Assembly: GCA_032250905.1 (NCBI GenBank)
Contig: JAVVEQ010000010.1
Coordinates: 1-64,000 of the forward strand
Length of the DNA: 64,000 nucleotides
Direction: 5' to 3'
From: Desulfotignum sp032250905
GTDB taxonomy: Bacteria; Desulfobacterota; Desulfobacteria; Desulfobacterales; Desulfobacteraceae
In this document: in pieces, positions 8,762 through 21,864 of the stretch
How the letters are laid out: every line of letters begins with the position of its first letter
How positions within the stretch are numbered: the stretch's first letter is position 1
The notes under the pieces: model-generated
What the model was told of the DNA's origin: nothing
The model's input: the letters and a program-made list of their open reading frames with translations, nothing else
The model's database searches: none
Position numbers and translations under genes: made by a program

Positions 8762-11659
8762 ATGGATATTCTGAAAACGGTGTTCGGATATGATAATTTC
8801 CGACCCCTGCAAAAAGAGATCATCGGCCACATCCTGGCAAAAAAGGATACCCTGGTGGTGCTGCCCACCGGTGGCGGCAAATCATTGTGTTTCCAGCTGC
8901 CGGCCCTGGTGTTTGACGGGCTCACCATTGTGGTGTCTCCCCTGATTTCCCTGATGAAGGACCAGGTGGACCAGTTGTGGGAAATGGGGATTTCAGCGGT
9001 GTGCCTGAATTCCAGCCTGACCCCTGACCAGTACCGGCACCATGTGTCCCTGATTCGCCAGAACCAGGTCAAACTCCTGTATATCGCCCCGGAATCCCTG
9101 GTGCGGCCCCAGATCCTGGAGATGCTCGAAACGATAGCTGTGGACTGCCTGGCCATTGACGAAGCCCACTGTATTTCCGCCTGGGGCCATGATTTCCGGC
9201 CGGAATACCGTCACCTGGCACAGATCCGGTCCCGGTTTCCCAATGCCGCCTGCGCCGCATTCACAGCCACGGCAACACCTGCGGTGCAGAAAGACATCCA
9301 GACCAGTCTGGGATTTTCAATCGATACCGGGTTCAAGGCGTTCGTCGGCAGCTTTGACCGGGAAAACCTGCTGATCCGTGTGCTGTTCAAGGAAGCCCCA
9401 TTGCAGCAGACCCTGGAATTTTTAAGCACCCGTCAACAGGATTCCGGCATCATCTACTGCCTGTCCAGAAAACAGGTGGAAGCCCTGTCCGCCCAGCTGG
9501 CGGAGAGAGATTTTTCCGTCCGGCCCTATCATGCAGGCCTCGAGGATGAAGACCGTCACCGGTTCCAGACCGAATTCATCCGGGACGATGTCCGGATCAT
9601 GGTGGCCACCATCGCCTTTGGCATGGGCATTGACAAACCCAATGTCCGGTTCGTGCTCCATTATGACCTGCCCAAAAGTGTGGAAAACTATTACCAGGAA
9701 ATCGGGCGGGCCGGCCGGGACGGGCTTGAAGCTGAATGCCTGCTCCTGTTTTCCCATGCCGACATTCCCCGGTTGAAATCCCTTGTCACAAGCACGGATG
9801 AGCAGCAGAACCGGGCCGCCTGGTTTCACCTGGAGGATATGGTGCGGTTCGCGGAAGCCGAAGACTGCCGCAAAAAACTGCTGCTGACCTATTTCGGGGA
9901 GACCGCGAAATACGATGACTGCAGTATGTGCGACAACTGTCTGGCAGCAAAAGACCAGGTTCAGGATCTGACCATCGAAGCCCAGAAACTTCTGTCCTGC
10001 GTAAAACGCACCGGTGAACGGTTCGGGGCCGGTCATGTCATTGATGTGCTCCGGGGGGCTGAAACCAAAAGAATCTTTCAGTTCCGGCACCAACTGCTGT
10101 CCACTTACGGCATCGGTACGGATCTGTCCAAAAAGCAGTGGTTCTATCTGTCCAGGCAGTTCCAGAGCAAGGGGTTTGTCCAGCGGGAAGAAACCTATGG
10201 CGGGCTGACCCTGACCCCGGCGGCCTGGGGGGTGCTGAAAGGCGAGACAACCGTGTCCGGATGGCTGGATCCCCGGCACCGGCTCCCCCGGTCCGAAGAT
10301 GCGGCAACGAGCGCGGACCCTGCGGAATCATCCCTCCATCCCCATCACCCGGAACTGTTCGACTTGCTGCGGCAGAAACGCAAAGAACTGGCGGATCAGG
10401 CCGGTGTGCCGCCTTATGCCGTGTTTCCAGACAAAACCCTGATGGAGCTGGCCACCTTCTTTCCACGAAATGATGAAGAATTTCTGAACACGTTTGGGGT
10501 CGGCAAAACCAAGCTGGAAAAATACGGTCCGGCTTTCATGACCCTGATCACAGACTTCTGCACCGCCCATGCCCTTTCAGATGTGCCGAAACGATCCTCC
10601 CCTGCTGTCGCCGTTACAGAAAGCGTCTCAAAAGAAAAACGCCATGTCCAGGTGGGTCGACTGTATCACGACGGCATGTCTGTCAGGGATATCGCCGGAC
10701 AATTTCATGTGAAACAACTCACGGTCTTCAACCATCTGTACCGGTATTTCCAGGACGGGAACCGGATCGAATCCGGACATGTCATCGACGACTGCGCGGT
10801 GCCGCCCGATGTCCAGGAAAAAGTGCGCCAGGCATTTGACACCCATGGATATCAGTTCCTGAAAACGGTGTTCGAAGCCATGGACCGGGAAATCCCTTAT
10901 GATGACCTGCACCTGCTGCGGGTTCATTACCTGTATGCGAACCATATCGAGCCCCCGTCGAAAACGGATGACGACACGAATTCCGATCCGGGTCAACCGG
11001 AAACGGAAAAACAGATCATCTGCCTGGCCTGGTCCAGAAAATATTCCGGGCGCTGCCTGGCTGGAAAGGAAATGAAACCGGATGGAAAATGGGTCCGGCC
11101 GGTCAGTCAGACCGAAACCGGGGAGTTGACCCGGCACCACATACCGGGTGAAGACCCCGGTGCCATCGGTTTGATGGATATTTTGTCCATCCCGGTATCC
11201 ACCCCGTGTCCCCATGGGTGTCAGCAGGAGAACTTCCTGATCGGGAACGGCACCTGGAAAAAACATGGAACCTTTCCGGTTTCTTCTCTCAAACCCCTGT
11301 GTGACCCCGTAGAAACCCTTTGGATCATCGGACACAGTTCGGCCAATGGAAAAAATGACCGGATTCCGGTTGAAATGGTCAAGGAGACCCTTGATTCCTC
11401 CCTGGTCCTGATCCAGCCGGAAAACCCGACGATCCATGTGGAGGAGGGAGTTCGACTGCTCAAACAGGTAAAGATCTCATTTTTGTTCAACCACATTTCC
11501 TACAGACTGCCGGTGACCGACCCGGCGGTGGAAGCCTGTTATTTGAAAAAACCCTTAGGAAATTATCCGTTGACGGAACCGGAAATATATTTAACCATCA
11601 GCATCAGTGAACCCTATGAAGGCTTTTGCTATAAACTGGTTGCCGGATTAATAAAATGA
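8762..11659 (+). CDS. recQ: RecQ helicase with YpbB-type HTH and dual-OB-like C-terminal extension
   Basis: A 965-residue protein, far longer than typical RecQ (about 600). Order of parts: SF2 helicase core with Walker A LPTGGGKS (34-41), DEAH (133-136) and the QEIGRAGRDG motif VI (about 312-321); a zinc site with Cys 369, 387, 390, 393; RQC winged helix (about 404-495); HRDC (about 528-600); a YpbB/HTH_40-like domain (about 622-725, SVRDIAGQFHVKQLTVFNHL). Last comes a C-terminal beta-rich block (about 751-965) starting with CLAWSRKYSGRCLAGKE that resembles the dual-OB domain I recall as a DUF488 partner (family assignment from memory). It overlaps the next DUF488 gene by ATGA. Expected to be a 3'-5' DNA helicase; the extension may bind nucleic acid or a partner protein. 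Confidence 0.93.
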   Translation: MDILKTVFGYDNFRPLQKEIIGHILAKKDTLVVLPTGGGKSLCFQLPALVFDGLTIVVSPLISLMKDQVDQLWEMGISAVCLNSSLTPDQYRHHVSLIRQNQVKLLYIAPESLVRPQILEMLETIAVDCLAIDEAHCISAWGHDFRPEYRHLAQIRSRFPNAACAAFTATATPAVQKDIQTSLGFSIDTGFKAFVGSFDRENLLIRVLFKEAPLQQTLEFLSTRQQDSGIIYCLSRKQVEALSAQLAERDFSVRPYHAGLEDEDRHRFQTEFIRDDVRIMVATIAFGMGIDKPNVRFVLHYDLPKSVENYYQEIGRAGRDGLEAECLLLFSHADIPRLKSLVTSTDEQQNRAAWFHLEDMVRFAEAEDCRKKLLLTYFGETAKYDDCSMCDNCLAAKDQVQDLTIEAQKLLSCVKRTGERFGAGHVIDVLRGAETKRIFQFRHQLLSTYGIGTDLSKKQWFYLSRQFQSKGFVQREETYGGLTLTPAAWGVLKGETTVSGWLDPRHRLPRSEDAATSADPAESSLHPHHPELFDLLRQKRKELADQAGVPPYAVFPDKTLMELATFFPRNDEEFLNTFGVGKTKLEKYGPAFMTLITDFCTAHALSDVPKRSSPAVAVTESVSKEKRHVQVGRLYHDGMSVRDIAGQFHVKQLTVFNHLYRYFQDGNRIESGHVIDDCAVPPDVQEKVRQAFDTHGYQFLKTVFEAMDREIPYDDLHLLRVHYLYANHIEPPSKTDDDTNSDPGQPETEKQIICLAWSRKYSGRCLAGKEMKPDGKWVRPVSQTETGELTRHHIPGEDPGAIGLMDILSIPVSTPCPHGCQQENFLIGNGTWKKHGTFPVSSLKPLCDPVETLWIIGHSSANGKNDRIPVEMVKETLDSSLVLIQPENPTIHVEEGVRLLKQVKISFLFNHISYRLPVTDPAVEACYLKKPLGNYPLTEPEIYLTISISEPYEGFCYKLVAGLIK

Positions 11660-12252
11660 CGCCCATCTATACCATCGGCCATTCCACCCATACCACGGAT
11701 GAATTTCTCAGCCTTTTAAAACGGCATGCCGTCACGGCTGTGGCAGATGTGAGATCCAGTCCCTACAGCCGGTTCAATCCCCAGTTCAACCGGGAAACCC
11801 TGGAAAAAGATCTGAAAGCGCACCGAATCGCCTATGTTTATTTAGGAGACTGCCTGGGGCCCCGGAGCGGCGATCCGGGCTGTTACGTCGATGGCAAGGC
11901 AGCGTACCGCCTGATTGCCGAAACCGAATTGTTCCGGCAGGGAATAAACCGGTTGAAAAAAGGCATGGCGCAGCACACCATTGCGTTGATGTGTTCGGAA
12001 AAAGATCCAGTTTCCTGTCACCGCATGATCCTGGTCTGCCGCCATCTGAAAGACAACACCCTGGAAATCCTTCATATTCTGGAGGATGGGAATCTGGAAA
12101 CCAATGAAGCCGCCGAAAAACGGCTCATGAAACTGTTAAAAATCCCGGAGCTGGACCTGTTTGCCGGCCTGGAGGAACTGATCGATCAGGCCTATGACAT
12201 CCAGGGGGAAAAAATCGCTTACCAGCCTCCTGATGCAACCGGTTCACCGTGA
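11656..12252 (+). CDS. DUF488 family protein, first copy
   Basis: A 198-residue DUF488 protein. It carries the family signatures TIGHSTHTTDEFLSLL at the N-terminus, VADVRSSPYSRFNPQFN, YLGDCLGP and LMCSEKDPVSCHR (about residues 113-125) with a Cys and a CHR triad that look catalytic or metal-binding. The biochemical activity of DUF488 is not established to my knowledge. A helical tail of about 55 residues follows the core. The start ATG overlaps the recQ stop by four bases, so it is translated with the helicase, and a second, shorter DUF488 gene comes next. Confidence 0.9.
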   Translation: MTPIYTIGHSTHTTDEFLSLLKRHAVTAVADVRSSPYSRFNPQFNRETLEKDLKAHRIAYVYLGDCLGPRSGDPGCYVDGKAAYRLIAETELFRQGINRLKKGMAQHTIALMCSEKDPVSCHRMILVCRHLKDNTLEILHILEDGNLETNEAAEKRLMKLLKIPELDLFAGLEELIDQAYDIQGEKIAYQPPDATGSP

Positions 12253-12331
12253 CATTCCAGTCCCGCCGTACAAAGCAACCCATGAAAGAAACGATCATCA
12301 GGTATTTTCTCAAATAAAAAGGAACAGCGCC

Positions 12332-12772
12332 ATGGACACCTTGTTTACCATTGGGTTCACCAAAAAATCCGCCCGTCAATTCTTCACCCTGCTGCAGAGC
12401 GCCGGAGTCCACCGGCTGGTGGATGTCCGGCTGAACAACGCCTCCCAGCTGGCCGGGTTCGCCAAAAAAAACGATCTAGCCTATTTCCTGGAAAAGATCT
12501 GCGGTATCGACTATATCCATTTGCCCATATGGGCACCGGATCAGGCGCTTCTGGAACAGTACAAGAAAAAGAAGCTGGATTTTACCGCTTATGAGAAAAA
12601 GTACCTGGCCTTGCTAAAACAAAGGAACATCGAGAAAACAGGCGTTCCCCAAATCAGGGACAAAGACTGCCTGTTATGCAGTGAACATGAATCCGAGTTC
12701 TGCCACCGGAGATTGGCGGCGGAATATACAAAGACCTTGCGCCCGGACATGGCCATCGTTCATCTGCAATGA
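12332..12772 (+). CDS. DUF488 family protein, second, divergent copy
   Basis: A 146-residue compact DUF488 protein. It keeps TIGFTKKSARQFFTLL, the VDVRLNNASQLAGF loop and LLCSEHESEFCHRR, but differs strongly from the first copy: TIGF replaces TIGH, and DVRLNN.SQLAGF replaces DVRSSP.S. The two are therefore two subfamilies rather than a recent tandem duplication. The start at 12332 follows AAGGAA; the open frame extends upstream into the first copy without a good site. It is 79 bp after the first copy and overlaps a 44-codon ORF by ATGA. Confidence 0.88.
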   Translation: MDTLFTIGFTKKSARQFFTLLQSAGVHRLVDVRLNNASQLAGFAKKNDLAYFLEKICGIDYIHLPIWAPDQALLEQYKKKKLDFTAYEKKYLALLKQRNIEKTGVPQIRDKDCLLCSEHESEFCHRRLAAEYTKTLRPDMAIVHLQ

Positions 12773-12903
12773 CCCGTGCAGAACCGGAAGGGGCCCGCAC
12801 ATGCCCCCCCGGAAAAGAGGTGCTGCAGTCTGATGAACTGCCGTGGCCCATGCCCGGCCTGGTGGTGGAGGTGCTGATGCGGTTCATGAAAAACGAGCCC
12901 TGA
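12769..12903 (+). CDS. Small ORF coupled to the second DUF488 gene
   Basis: A 44-codon ORF whose ATG overlaps the stop of the second DUF488 gene in an ATGA arrangement and which ends four bases before the convergent glnE stop. The product begins MTRAEPEGARTC and ends in a hydrophobic, possibly amphipathic helix (PGLVVEVLMRFMKN). I recognise no family. The coupling and the exact fit between two genes suggest it is translated, but a chance ORF in GC-rich DNA cannot be excluded. Confidence 0.45.
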   Translation: MTRAEPEGARTCPPGKEVLQSDELPWPMPGLVVEVLMRFMKNEP

Positions 12904-12907
12904 CGAA

Positions 12908-15900
12908 TCAGTCCTCAGTTCCGGGAAAACCCAGGCGCCGGTCATAAATTCCCTTGACCGCATCGGTCATTTCCCTGAACCGGGCGGCTGGCACCTGTAA
13001 CGGTTTTTCCTGAAGGGTTAAGCGGTGGACCACCTGCCGCAACGTGATATACGCTTTCTGAAGGCTGCCGCTTTCCTCTCCGGAAATCAGCCCTTCACAG
13101 CTCAATCCTTCCAGGAGCCGGACATTGTCGGTCCATATCGTGACATCCGGATGCTCAGCCCCGTGCCGAAGGGTCAGATACTGGACCAGAAATTCAATAT
13201 CCACGATGCCGCCGTATCCCTGTTTGAGGTCAAACATGCCAGTTTCCGATTTGAGACGCTGACTGCGCATGCGCTCGCGCATCTCCCGGACCGCCTGTTT
13301 CAGCTCTTGGGCCGGGCGGGGTCTGCACAGGATCTTCTGCCGGATTTCATCGAACCGGACCTGCAGGGTTTTGTCTCCGGTAATGGGCCGTGCCCGGATC
13401 AGGGCCTGGTGTTCCCAGGTCCAGGCCTGGTTCTGCATATACTCTTCAAACGCCTCGATATGGGAGACGATCATGCCGGCATCACCTCCCGGCCGCAGGC
13501 GCATGTCCGCCCCGTAAAGTGTGCCGGCCGGGGTATGCATGGTCAGGGCGTGGATGATGCGCTGTCCCAGATTGCCATAGAACCGGACCGTTTCAATGGA
13601 CCGTTCCCCGCCCCGGGTTTCCCCATGTTCCCCCCGATACAGGAATACCAGATCCAGGTCGGACTTGTACCCCATCTCCAGCCCGCCCACCTTGCCATAG
13701 GCCACGATGGCGAACCCGCAGTGATCGATGCCGTCTCCCGTCAGGTGGGGCGGGATTCCGTAACGGGAGGAAACAATGTGCCAGTCGATGCGCAGCACCC
13801 GGGCCAGAACGGTTTCCGCGATATAAGTGAGATGATCGCTGACCTTCATCAGCGGGTAATTCCCGCTCACATCCGCTACCGCCACCCGCAGGGTGTTGAC
13901 CTGTCGGAATATGTTCAACTCCTCCAGCAGATACTCCAGGTCATGGGGATCGATCTTGGCCATCCGGACCGCCATATCCTTTTCCAGGGCCGCTTTTTTC
14001 GGCAGGGCATACAGTGAGGCCGGGTGAAGGAGTTCATCCAGCAGCACCGGATGGCTGGCCAGAAACGTGATGATCCAGGGACTTTTTTCTGCGAGGGTAA
14101 TCAGGGTGTCCAGGGCCTGAGTGTTCTCGATGAGCAATGACAGATAGGTGGTCCTGCGTTCGATGGTAATGATCAGGTCCACCAGCCGGACCAGCACTGC
14201 CTCACTGTCTCTGGCCCGGCCCGCTTTTCTCAGCAGCACCGGCACCAGCCGGGCCAGTTTCTTGCGGCCGGCCGGTGTCAGGCGCAAGGTATTGGGATGA
14301 CCGGCCAGGGAACGGAGTATCGACAGGACCCGGCCGGGATCTTCAAATCCGGCCACTCCGATGGCTTCCTGGGAAAACTGGGGATCATTGATATTGAGCC
14401 ACATCTCTTTAAGTTCTCTGGCTGCCGGATCCCGGGCATCATCGGTATCCGTGACCAGCAGCTGAGAAAAATGGCCGTGCACACAGGCCATGGTCTGATC
14501 CAGTTCTTGCTTGAACGGGCCAAAGGAGTCAAACCCCATGGAAAGGGCCAGTATCATTTGCTGATCCGGATGTTCCGGAATATCATGTGTTTGCAGGTCC
14601 TGGTATTCCTGAAGCCGGTTTTCCACGGTACGCAGAAAGAGGTAAGACTGGATCAGGTCATCCCGGGTGGGGGCATCGATGCAGTCATGCCCGGCCAGCA
14701 GGTGCAGAACCTGTAAAATTCCCGGAGCCTGCAAAGAGGGTTCCACCCCGCCCCGGATGAGCTGAAACAGCTGGCCGAAAAATTCGATCTCCCGAATACC
14801 GCCGGCTCCTAATTTGATGTTGTTTTTCAGGCGGGCATTTTTCACCTGCAGAGAGATGCGCTGCTTCATGTCCCGGAACGAATCAAAGGATCCATAATCA
14901 AAATACCGGCGGTAAATAAATCCGTTGAGATTATGGAGCAGCAGACGGCCGGCCGCCAGATCCCCGGCTACGGGCGCTGCCTTGATCATGGCATACCGCT
15001 CCCATTCCCGGCCCTGGGTCTGAAAATATTCCTCAAACGCGTCCGCGCTCATGATCAGAGGACCGCTGTCTCCAAAAGGCCGCAACCGGGTGTCCACCCG
15101 GTAAAAGTGCTGCCCGCTGTCTCCGGCAAAGAATTTGAGAAACTGCTTGCACAACCGGGTAAAAAAATCCAGGTTCGAGGTATTGATCCGTCCATTCAGA
15201 AACGTGTTGCCTTCTTTGGGGTATACAAAAATCAAATCAATATCCGAAGAAAAATTCAGCTCTTTGGCTCCCAGTTTTCCCATGCCCAGAATCACCATCT
15301 GCTGGGGATTTTCGTGCTGATCCATGGGGGTGCCGCAGGTGGTGCATAATTTTTCATACAGCACATCCAAAGCCTTACTCACGCAGGCATTGGCCAGTTC
15401 CGACAGATCGGACAGGGTTTCGGTCAGACCGGCCCTGCCGGTCAAATCCCGCCAGGCAATGCGGATCGTTTCCCGGCACTTGAATGCCTGCAGGACTTTC
15501 TTTGCCTGATCCGTATCCGAGCCTGCAATTTTCTGTATGGCCTGGTTTTGATACCATCCCGGGTTCCGCATTCTTTCCAGATCCCCGGAATCCACCAGGC
15601 CGTTCAGCATGTCCGGGTTCTTAGCCAGATTTTCCGCAATAAAATCACTGAACAGAAACACCCGGATCAGATCCGCCGGATCCACAGGACCGACGTTCTC
15701 CCTCTGCCCTAATTTTTCAAGGCGGTCATAAAACCGGTCCAGCCGGGTCATCAAAAGGGCTTTCAGGGAAGGAGAAAGACCGGGAAATACGGTGTCGATC
15801 ATACGGGCATCGGGTTTTTCGTTCATGGGACCGCCAAAAGGTAATGGGTTGTCATTTTTCAAATACGGTTGTTTTTCAGTTTCATACATAATATCAGCAG

Positions 15901-15946
15901 CATTATCAACGGGATCTTTTTCAGACGGCCATTTCAGATTCGTCAA
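12908..15946 (-). CDS. glnE: Glutamine synthetase adenylyltransferase/deadenylylase
   Basis: A bifunctional enzyme of about 970-1012 residues that adenylylates and deadenylylates glutamine synthetase in response to PII and glutamine. Both nucleotidyltransferase domains are present with intact metal motifs: NFSSDIDLIF (about 230-240) in the N-terminal deadenylylase half and GYKSDLDLVFLY in the C-terminal adenylylase half. GGIREIEFFGQ and GGIVDIEFLVQ mark the following helical domains. The start is uncertain: TTG at 15946 has AAGG at good spacing, while ATG codons at 15889 and 15826 lack one. The conserved part begins near the last. It is transcribed away from carA. Confidence 0.94.
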   Translation of the reverse strand: MTNLKWPSEKDPVDNAADIMYETEKQPYLKNDNPLPFGGPMNEKPDARMIDTVFPGLSPSLKALLMTRLDRFYDRLEKLGQRENVGPVDPADLIRVFLFSDFIAENLAKNPDMLNGLVDSGDLERMRNPGWYQNQAIQKIAGSDTDQAKKVLQAFKCRETIRIAWRDLTGRAGLTETLSDLSELANACVSKALDVLYEKLCTTCGTPMDQHENPQQMVILGMGKLGAKELNFSSDIDLIFVYPKEGNTFLNGRINTSNLDFFTRLCKQFLKFFAGDSGQHFYRVDTRLRPFGDSGPLIMSADAFEEYFQTQGREWERYAMIKAAPVAGDLAAGRLLLHNLNGFIYRRYFDYGSFDSFRDMKQRISLQVKNARLKNNIKLGAGGIREIEFFGQLFQLIRGGVEPSLQAPGILQVLHLLAGHDCIDAPTRDDLIQSYLFLRTVENRLQEYQDLQTHDIPEHPDQQMILALSMGFDSFGPFKQELDQTMACVHGHFSQLLVTDTDDARDPAARELKEMWLNINDPQFSQEAIGVAGFEDPGRVLSILRSLAGHPNTLRLTPAGRKKLARLVPVLLRKAGRARDSEAVLVRLVDLIITIERRTTYLSLLIENTQALDTLITLAEKSPWIITFLASHPVLLDELLHPASLYALPKKAALEKDMAVRMAKIDPHDLEYLLEELNIFRQVNTLRVAVADVSGNYPLMKVSDHLTYIAETVLARVLRIDWHIVSSRYGIPPHLTGDGIDHCGFAIVAYGKVGGLEMGYKSDLDLVFLYRGEHGETRGGERSIETVRFYGNLGQRIIHALTMHTPAGTLYGADMRLRPGGDAGMIVSHIEAFEEYMQNQAWTWEHQALIRARPITGDKTLQVRFDEIRQKILCRPRPAQELKQAVREMRERMRSQRLKSETGMFDLKQGYGGIVDIEFLVQYLTLRHGAEHPDVTIWTDNVRLLEGLSCEGLISGEESGSLQKAYITLRQVVHRLTLQEKPLQVPAARFREMTDAVKGIYDRRLGFPGTED

Positions 15947-16081
15947 TCCGGCCTTGCTAAATCGCTGTGTTTTATGATATTTATGGGGGCTTCAACAAGG
16001 GGCGCTTGATTATGAAACATGATCCGGACAGGCTTTCGGATCCGAAATGACAACACCAGGTGATATACAGGTATACAAAAA

Positions 16082-17210
16082 ATGAAAGCATTATTAGCCC
16101 TGGAAGACGGCAGGACCTTTTCCTGCAGAAGTTTCACAGGACCCGGGGAAGCATGCGGTGAAGCGGTGTTCAACACCAGCATGACGGGATACCAGGAGAT
16201 CCTCACGGATCCGTCCTATTACGGCCAGATGGTGACCATGACCTATCCGCTCATCGGCAATTACGGAATCAGCCCCGAGGACGTAGAATCCAGCCGAATC
16301 CAGGTAGCGGCATTCATTGTCAAGGAATACCAGGATTTTCCCTCCAATTTCCGGTCCAGGGGGACCCTGGCGGATTACCTGATCAAAAGCCATGTACTGG
16401 GGGTGGAAGACCTGGACACCCGGGCCCTGACCCGGCATATTCGCAAATCCGGGGCCATGCGGGCCGTGATCTCCACCTCGGACCTGAATCCGGAATCTCT
16501 GGCGGCCAAAGCCCGGCAGGTACCAGGCATGGCCGGCAGCGACCTGGTGCAGTATGTGACCACCAAAAAACCGTATTTCTGGAAATACAACCAGCCCGAT
16601 TACGTGCCGGCGGAAACCCTTTCCAATTCCTTTGTATGGCGGCACAGGGGGAAAAAACACTCGGTGGTGGCCCTGGATTTCGGCATCAAGTACAATATCA
16701 TCCGGTGTCTGGAGAATGCCGGGTGCGAGGTGCTCACGGTTCCGGCAAAAACCTCTCCGGATGTCATCAGGGCACTCCAGCCAAACGGCATCTTCCTTTC
16801 CAACGGACCGGGAGATCCAGAGCCCCTGGCCTATGCCGTGGATACGATTCAGCAGCTGCTGGGGTCGGTGCCGGTTTTCGGCATCTGTCTGGGCATGCAG
16901 CTTTTGGGACTGGCCATGGGCGGAAAGACCTATAAAATCAAATTCGGACACCGGGGCGCCAACCAGCCGGTGAAAAACATGGCCACCGGCAAAGTGGAAA
17001 TCACCTCCCAGAACCATGGGTTTGCCGTGGACCTGAACAGTCTGACAGACCACTCTTCCGCATTGAGCCACATCAACCTGAACGAGGATTCCCTGGAAGG
17101 GATTCAGGATGACACTTTGAAGGCCTTTGCCGTCCAGTATCATCCCGAGGCCTCCCCCGGCCCCCATGACGCGGCCTATCTTTTCAACCAGTTTGCCAAA
17201 GTGATGACCC

Positions 17211-17224
<14 letters not shown>
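16082..17224 (+). CDS. carA: Carbamoyl-phosphate synthase small (glutaminase) subunit
   Basis: A 380-residue glutaminase subunit that supplies ammonia to CarB for pyrimidine and arginine synthesis. The N-terminal CPS domain has VFNTSMTGYQEILTDPSY. The class I amidotransferase domain has the nucleophile Cys269 in VFGICLGMQLL and the His354/Glu356 pair in QYHPEASPGPHD; the triad is complete. Length is normal. It is the first gene of a carA-carB-purF-radical SAM run and overlaps carB by 14 bp. Confidence 0.97.
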
Positions 17225-20427
<3,203 letters not shown>

Positions 20428-20435
<8 letters not shown>

Positions 20436-21861
20436 CTATCTGACGCTTCCCCCGTGTGAACGCCCCAAAGATGAATGTGGGGTATTCGGGCTGTACCAGC
20501 ACCCGGAAGCCGCACAAATCACTTATTTCGGACTGTATGCCCTTCAGCACCGTGGCCAGGAAAGTGCGGGAATCTCCGTGAACCGTGGCATCAACGACAT
20601 GATCTTTTCACATAAAGGCATGGGCCTGGTACCTGAAATTTTCAATATGGCAGATTTGGAGCGGATCGAGGGCGGGTCTGCCATCGGCCATGTGCGCTAC
20701 TCCACCACCGGAGATTCGGTGCTGCTCAATGCCCAGCCCTTTGTGGTGAACCACCGCCACCGCTCCTATGCCCTGGCCCACAACGGCAACCTGGTGAACG
20801 CCCATATTCTGCGGCGGGAGCTGGAGGAAAAAGGCTCTATTTTCCAGACCACCATGGACTCAGAGGTGTTTTTGCACCTGTTCATAAAAAACCTGGTCAA
20901 AGGCGACTATGAAACCGCCATTCTCAAGGCGGTGTCCAAAATCGAAGGGGCCTATTCCATGATCCTGCTCACCTGCAAAGGCGAGATCATCGGCATGAAA
21001 GATCCCAACGGGTTCCGGCCCCTGGCCCTTGGCAAACTCAACGGCCACTATGTGCTCGCATCGGAAACCTGTGCCTTTGACCTGATCCAGGCGGAGTTCA
21101 TCCGGGAGCTGGATCCCGGAGAAATCATTATCATCAACGAAGACGGAATCAAAAGCATCCGGCATCCCAAAGCCGCAGCCAACAAGAGCCTGTGTATTTT
21201 TGAATATATCTATTTTGCCCGGCCCGACTCCACCATTGACGGCAAGAACGTGTATGAAATGCGCAAAAACCATGGCCGGCGGCTGGCACAGGAAAGCCAT
21301 GTGGATGCCGATCTGGTCATGCCGTTTCCCGATTCCGGCAACTATGCCGCCATCGGGTATGCCAGGGAATCCGGGATTCCTTTTGAAATGGGCATGATCC
21401 GGAACCACTATGTGGGCCGAAGCTTTATCCAGCCCACCCAGTCCATGCGGGATTTTTCCGTAAGGATCAAGCTCAACCCTGTCAGAGAACTGATCAAAGG
21501 CAAAGACATCATCATCATTGAAGACTCCATCATCCGGGGCACCACCGCCAAAACCCGGGTCAAGGCATTACGGGAACTGGGGGTCAAAAAGGTGCACATG
21601 CGCATCTCCTGCCCGCCCCACAGGTTTCCCTGTTATTACGGTATTGACTTCTCCTCCAAAGGGGAGCTGATTGCGGCAGAAAAATCGGTGGACGAACTGC
21701 GGGATTATCTGGGACTGGATTCGTTGCACTATCTGTCCATTAAAGGGATGCTGGAAGCCTCCGGGGTTAAAGATCCGGAACTGAATTTCTGCAAAGCCTG
21801 TTTTGACGGTCATTATCCGGTGCCGTTTGACCCTGAGTTCACCAAGCAGTGCATGGGCTAA
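20428..21861 (+). CDS. purF: Amidophosphoribosyltransferase, Fe-S (Bacillus) type
   Basis: A 477-residue enzyme of the first committed step of purine synthesis. A 16-residue propeptide precedes the N-terminal nucleophile Cys17 (CGVFGLYQ). The PRPP-binding loop is DIIIIEDSIIRGTTAKT. The four cysteines that bind the structural [4Fe-4S] cluster in the Bacillus enzyme have counterparts: one in SLCIFEYIYF, one in PCYYGID and two in FCKACF. This marks the oxygen-sensitive type, which fits an anaerobe. It overlaps carB by 8 bp, placing purine and pyrimidine entry steps in one transcript. Confidence 0.96.
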
Positions 21862-21864
21862 ACC

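Noticed and set aside
11656..12772. Tandem duplication of the two DUF488 genes
   Set aside because: Apart from the shared family motifs the two proteins differ throughout, so recent duplication is not supported.
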